Shown one piece after another: positions 48,064 to 48,950 of a stretch of 48,950 nt of DNA. The notes beneath the pieces were generated by a model. It was not told the origin of the DNA. It did not search any database and saw only the letters and a program-made list of their open reading frames with translations. Positions within the stretch are counted from its first letter, which is position 1; each line of letters begins with the position of its first letter. The position numbers and the translations under genes were made by a program. Source of the DNA: an uncultured Burkholderiales bacterium (GTDB lineage Bacteria > Pseudomonadota > Gammaproteobacteria > Burkholderiales > Burkholderiaceae_C); the NCBI GenBank assembly GCA_903905475.1, contig CAIVGK010000085.1, forward strand, positions 1 to 48,950, written 5' to 3'.

Positions 48064-48950
48064 ATGGTTCGCCACCCGAGCTCCGCAGTGCCTTTGGCCT
48101 GGCTGTATGCGGCCCTCATCGTCTACGCGTCGCTGTATCCGTTCGAGGGTTGGCGCTGGCCCGAGGTGTCGCCGTTTGCGTTCCTGATCCTGCCTTGGCC
48201 GCGCTACTGGACCGCGTTCGATCTGGTGGCCAATTTGCTGGGCTATTTGCCGCTGGGCTTTTTGGTGCTGACCGCGCAGATTCGTCTCGGGCGAGCGGCG
48301 GGCGCCGCCGGCGTGCGCGCGGTGCTGGCGGCCGCCGCACTGTCGCTGTCGCTGGAGCTGGTGCAAAACGCTCTGCCGTCGCGCGTGGCGTCTAACGTTG
48401 ACGTCGCGGTCAACATCGCAGGCGGTGCGCTGGGGGCCGTGCTGGGCGCGTTGTTGTACGGGGCCGGCTTGCTCGAGCGCTGGCACCGCTGGCGCGAGCG
48501 CTGGTTCATCGACCGCAGCGCCGGGGGCGTGGCGCTGTTGCTGCTGTGGCCCGCGGGCTTGCTGTTCCCGACGCCGTTGCCGCTGGGCCTGGGCCAGGTC
48601 TTGTCCCGGTTGCGCGAGACCGTGGTGCGCGTGCTGATGGACACGCCCGCATCCGGTTGGGCCTCGGCGCTGGCGGGGCAGGCGACGATTCCCGAGCTGC
48701 CGCCAGCGGGCGAGTCGCTGGCCATCGCCCTGGGCCTGCTGGCGCCGTGCCTGCTCGCGCTTTCGGTGTGCCGGGCCGGCTGGCGGCGTGGCGTGCTGGT
48801 CGTGGTCGTCGCCGCTTGCGGCGTGGCCACGACGACGTTGTCAACGGCCCTCAACTTCGGGCCGCAACACTCGATGGCCTGGTTCTCGCCGACGGCGGCC
48901 TTGGGGCTCGGTGTGGGCGGCTTGATGTCGCTGCTGCTGATCTGGGTGCC
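48064..48950 (+). CDS. VanZ-family membrane protein (C-terminus beyond the window)
   Basis: An open frame from the ATG at 48064 to the right edge (295 codons, no stop). The N-terminal third matches VanZ-like proteins: LIVYASLYPFEGWRW, then DLVANLLGYLPLGFL and SLELVQNALPSRVASNVDV followed by NIAGGALGA. About seven or more helices are present in the visible part, longer than the minimal VanZ domain, in line with the extended VanZ proteins of Burkholderiales. Function is unknown. It begins 20 bp after hemJ. Confidence 0.85.
   Translation, partial: MVRHPSSAVPLAWLYAALIVYASLYPFEGWRWPEVSPFAFLILPWPRYWTAFDLVANLLGYLPLGFLVLTAQIRLGRAAGAAGVRAVLAAAALSLSLELVQNALPSRVASNVDVAVNIAGGALGAVLGALLYGAGLLERWHRWRERWFIDRSAGGVALLLLWPAGLLFPTPLPLGLGQVLSRLRETVVRVLMDTPASGWASALAGQATIPELPPAGESLAIALGLLAPCLLALSVCRAGWRRGVLVVVVAACGVATTTLSTALNFGPQHSMAWFSPTAALGLGVGGLMSLLLIWV

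Overview
This window reads as chromosomal DNA of a high-GC betaproteobacterium of the order Burkholderiales. The clues are the argS / SPOR-domain / dsbA run, metX-metW with a 4-nt overlap, rsmB-DUF4390-ntrY-ntrX, folE followed by a BLUF protein, phoH-ybeY, and hemB next to a hemJ-like gene. A relative of the Leptothrix/Rubrivivax group is plausible, but that is inference. Nearly all the DNA is tightly packed housekeeping and signalling genes on both strands. I see no prophage, intact insertion sequence, CRISPR array or replication origin.

Layout. 1-2680 (minus): argS, a SPOR envelope protein and the start of dsbA. 2903-6423 (plus): a Ser/Thr kinase fused to a cyclic-nucleotide-binding-like domain, a PsiF-repeat secreted protein and malate synthase A. 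6491-6917: an internally deleted, frameshifted type II NADH dehydrogenase. 6946-13680: an envelope-glycan block with a Kdo hydroxylase, GT4, a flippase-like membrane protein and GT2 on the minus strand, a divergent GT39-like membrane transferase, and a UDP-sugar epimerase that overlaps it tail to tail. 13837-17681 (plus): a geranylgeranyl-reductase-family flavoprotein, a class II glutamine amidotransferase and an M14 carboxypeptidase. 17730-19954 (minus): purB-pyrF. 20184-22503: a glutathione S-transferase and an FMN-binding glutamate-synthase-like protein, convergent. 22649-25883: a probable SAM-II riboswitch, then metX-metW and proA. 25923-27680: a LemA protein, then folE with a BLUF photoreceptor on the minus strand. 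27757-32744: rsmB, a DUF4390 protein and an NtrY/NtrX-type two-component pair.

32745-34297 is the least orderly part: about 540 bp with no convincing gene, tRNA-Phe(GAA), tRNA-Gly(GCC), a strong terminator, and a decayed receiver/histidine-kinase gene broken into three pieces. Next comes a c-di-GMP pair with a 4-nt overlap: an HD-GYP protein and a PAS-GGDEF-EAL protein whose GGDEF half looks catalytically dead. 37808-41123 holds a DUF1840 protein, a histidine phosphatase, ruvB, a periplasmic copper chaperone and ruvA; ruvA and ruvB are separated by the oppositely oriented chaperone. 41140-45255 holds a NarL-type regulator with a 7TM sensor kinase, divergent from phoH-ybeY. 45283-48950 holds a CorA-like transporter downstream of a hemB of the metal type lacking the zinc-cysteine cluster, a divergent hemJ-like gene, and a VanZ-family protein cut by the window edge.

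I do not see a clearly new multi-gene defence or mobile system. The most interesting signals are the SAM-II-like element placed at the predicted metX transcription start, the folE-BLUF pair, the one-sided c-di-GMP phosphodiesterase operon beside a dead sensor kinase, the kinase-cNMP fusion, and the Kdo-hydroxylase/glycosyltransferase operon. All calls come from reading the sequence; no database search was run.
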